Origin: Candidatus Bathyarchaeota archaeon JdFR-04
GTDB taxonomy: Archaea; Thermoproteota; Bathyarchaeia; Bathyarchaeales; UBA233
Length of the DNA stretch: 5,739 nt
Direction: 5' to 3'
Assembly: GCA_002010925.1 (NCBI GenBank)
Contig: MTLR01000003.1
Span: 5,705 to 11,443, forward strand
The position numbers and the translations under genes were made by a program. Of this stretch, positions 5,112 through 5,739 are shown in pieces. A model generated the notes under the pieces. The model ran no database searches and was not told the DNA's origin. It was given only the letters and a program-made list of their open reading frames with translations. Each line of letters starts with the position of its first letter. Positions within the stretch are counted from its first letter, which is position 1.

Positions 5112-5495
5112 ATGTTTCCTTTCGTTGGAAATTTCAAGAGTATCAAAGAGGTTTTGACTTCCCATGAACTTGCAGCTTTGGGCGACGCTTTTGTAAATTT
5201 TGTTTATTCCTTAAGTCTTTCAAAGATGAGAAATCGCCCCACAGGTGCTAGAGTAAAGGGTTCCGTGCTTTCTGGAAGCCTAAAAGCTTCAGGGCTCAGA
5301 AGTTTTCTCCCTTCACGAATAGATAGTCATAAACAAGCTGACGCCGCTGAGGCTTTGATTGTTTATGCTTGGATGAGACAGTTGATTTCTATACATGAAA
5401 TTGTTTTAATCCTAAGCGAAACCGAAAAAGCTACAGAAGCATTTACTAATTTGCTTACGGAAATAAAAAGGCGAGTCAATAAAAAGGGGTTTTAA
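5112..5495 (+). CDS. Stand-alone ribonuclease III-fold protein
   Basis: This 127-residue protein resembles an RNase III catalytic domain without a double-stranded RNA-binding domain, as in bacterial Mini-III. HELAALGDAFVNFV (18-31) matches the RNase III signature, with D25 at the place of the invariant Asp. ADAAEALIVYAW (76-87) matches the second catalytic block, with D77 and E80 in the Asp-x-x-Glu spacing. Between them lies a basic region (RNRPTGARVKGSV, then SGSLKASGLRSFLPSR) that could bind RNA. The first Glu of the signature is replaced by Ala21, so the metal site may be altered. The family cuts structured RNA as a dimer; activity here is inferred. The ATG at 5112 is the only start after an in-frame stop at 5097. 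It is divergent from the DUF99 gene and its stop is 2 bp from that of rpoL. Classical RNase III is rare in archaea. Confidence 0.78.
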   Translation: MFPFVGNFKSIKEVLTSHELAALGDAFVNFVYSLSLSKMRNRPTGARVKGSVLSGSLKASGLRSFLPSRIDSHKQADAAEALIVYAWMRQLISIHEIVLILSETEKATEAFTNLLTEIKRRVNKKGF

Positions 5496-5497
5496 GG

Positions 5498-5739
5498 TTA
5501 TTTTAAGGCTTTTTCAAGAATTTTTCTGAAATCCTTATTTTTTTTCTGTATTTTCTTCACTGTTTCATTCAGAACCTTTTCTGGCTTAATTTTCCCATTT
5601 GTCCGGATGAAAATTATGGCTTTAGGAGTTAGAGGATGAGGGACTTTATATCCAGCCATCTCCACATCTTCGTTTTGTAATAGCTCCTTCTGTAGCAAAT
5701 TGCACAGAGTATGTCCTGCATCTTCAACTTCCATTTCTA
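5498..5739 (-). CDS. rpoL: DNA-directed RNA polymerase subunit L (Rpo11), 5'-truncated by the window edge
   Basis: The protein is the archaeal counterpart of eukaryotic Rpb11/Rpc19 and of the bacterial alpha N-terminal domain. It pairs with subunit D to form the platform on which RNA polymerase assembles. Visible are DAGHTLCNLLQKELLQNEDV (the core helix with the GHTLCNLL signature), then EMAGYKVPHPLTPKAIIFIRT and a Lys-rich C-terminal helix. The Met at 5734 is not the true start: it corresponds to a position inside the first beta strand of the family (usually about 10-20 residues in), the frame stays open to the window end, and the preceding codon is Glu. So 79 residues of a protein normally near 90-100 are seen. 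It is convergent with the RNase III-like gene, with only 2 bp between the stops, so the two messages probably overlap at their 3' ends. Confidence 0.92.
   Translation of the reverse strand, partial: EMEVEDAGHTLCNLLQKELLQNEDVEMAGYKVPHPLTPKAIIFIRTNGKIKPEKVLNETVKKIQKKNKDFRKILEKALK

Noticed and set aside
4976..5167. A 63-codon plus-strand frame across the DUF99 start and the divergent promoter
   Set aside because: It is antisense to a clear DUF99 gene and overlaps the RNase III-like gene in another frame.

Overview
The window looks like a chromosomal segment of an archaeon, most plausibly a Thermoproteota or Bathyarchaeia-type lineage. The evidence is an archaeal RNA polymerase subunit L, a DUF99/UPF0215 protein, a core-MetE-like methyltransferase of archaeal type, a tRNA-Arg with an encoded CCA end, short leaders with TATA-like boxes, and Shine-Dalgarno sites of the GGTGA/GAGG kind. 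The lineage is an inference from protein style; no 16S gene is present.

Left part (1-2049, plus strand): the 3' portion of a MetE-like methionine synthase is cut by the window edge. After a 97-bp gap comes a radical SAM enzyme of the AmmeMemoRadiSam (AmrS) type. Its reading frame is broken by one missing base in a T5 run at 1198-1202. The radical SAM cysteine motif lies in the second frame, just after the break, so neither half alone is a working enzyme.

Middle (2055-3454): two unrecognised small membrane proteins are encoded on the minus strand. They are followed by a gene-poor stretch with a TATA element flanked by a short inverted repeat, two perfect palindromes (16 and 14 bp), and a perfect 14-bp hairpin. 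The hairpin lies at the end of a previously easy-to-miss 54-residue minus-strand ORF (3272-3436). An intact tRNA-Arg(GCG) follows on the plus strand (3455-3533).

Right part (3536-5739): a xylose-isomerase-like TIM-barrel sugar isomerase/epimerase and a DUF99 protein are probably cotranscribed on the minus strand. Divergent from them is a stand-alone RNase III-fold protein, which ends 2 bp from the convergent rpoL gene. rpoL is cut at its 5' end by the window edge. DUF99 (endonuclease V-like fold), the RNase III-like protein and RNAP subunit L form a small nucleic-acid/information-processing neighbourhood.

No CRISPR array, insertion sequence, integrase or replication initiator was seen. No complete new multi-gene system can be argued from the sequence. 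The most interesting items are the frameshifted radical SAM gene, the archaeal RNase III-like protein, the altered metal ligands in the MetE-like protein, and the palindrome-rich region with the small ORF beside the tRNA.
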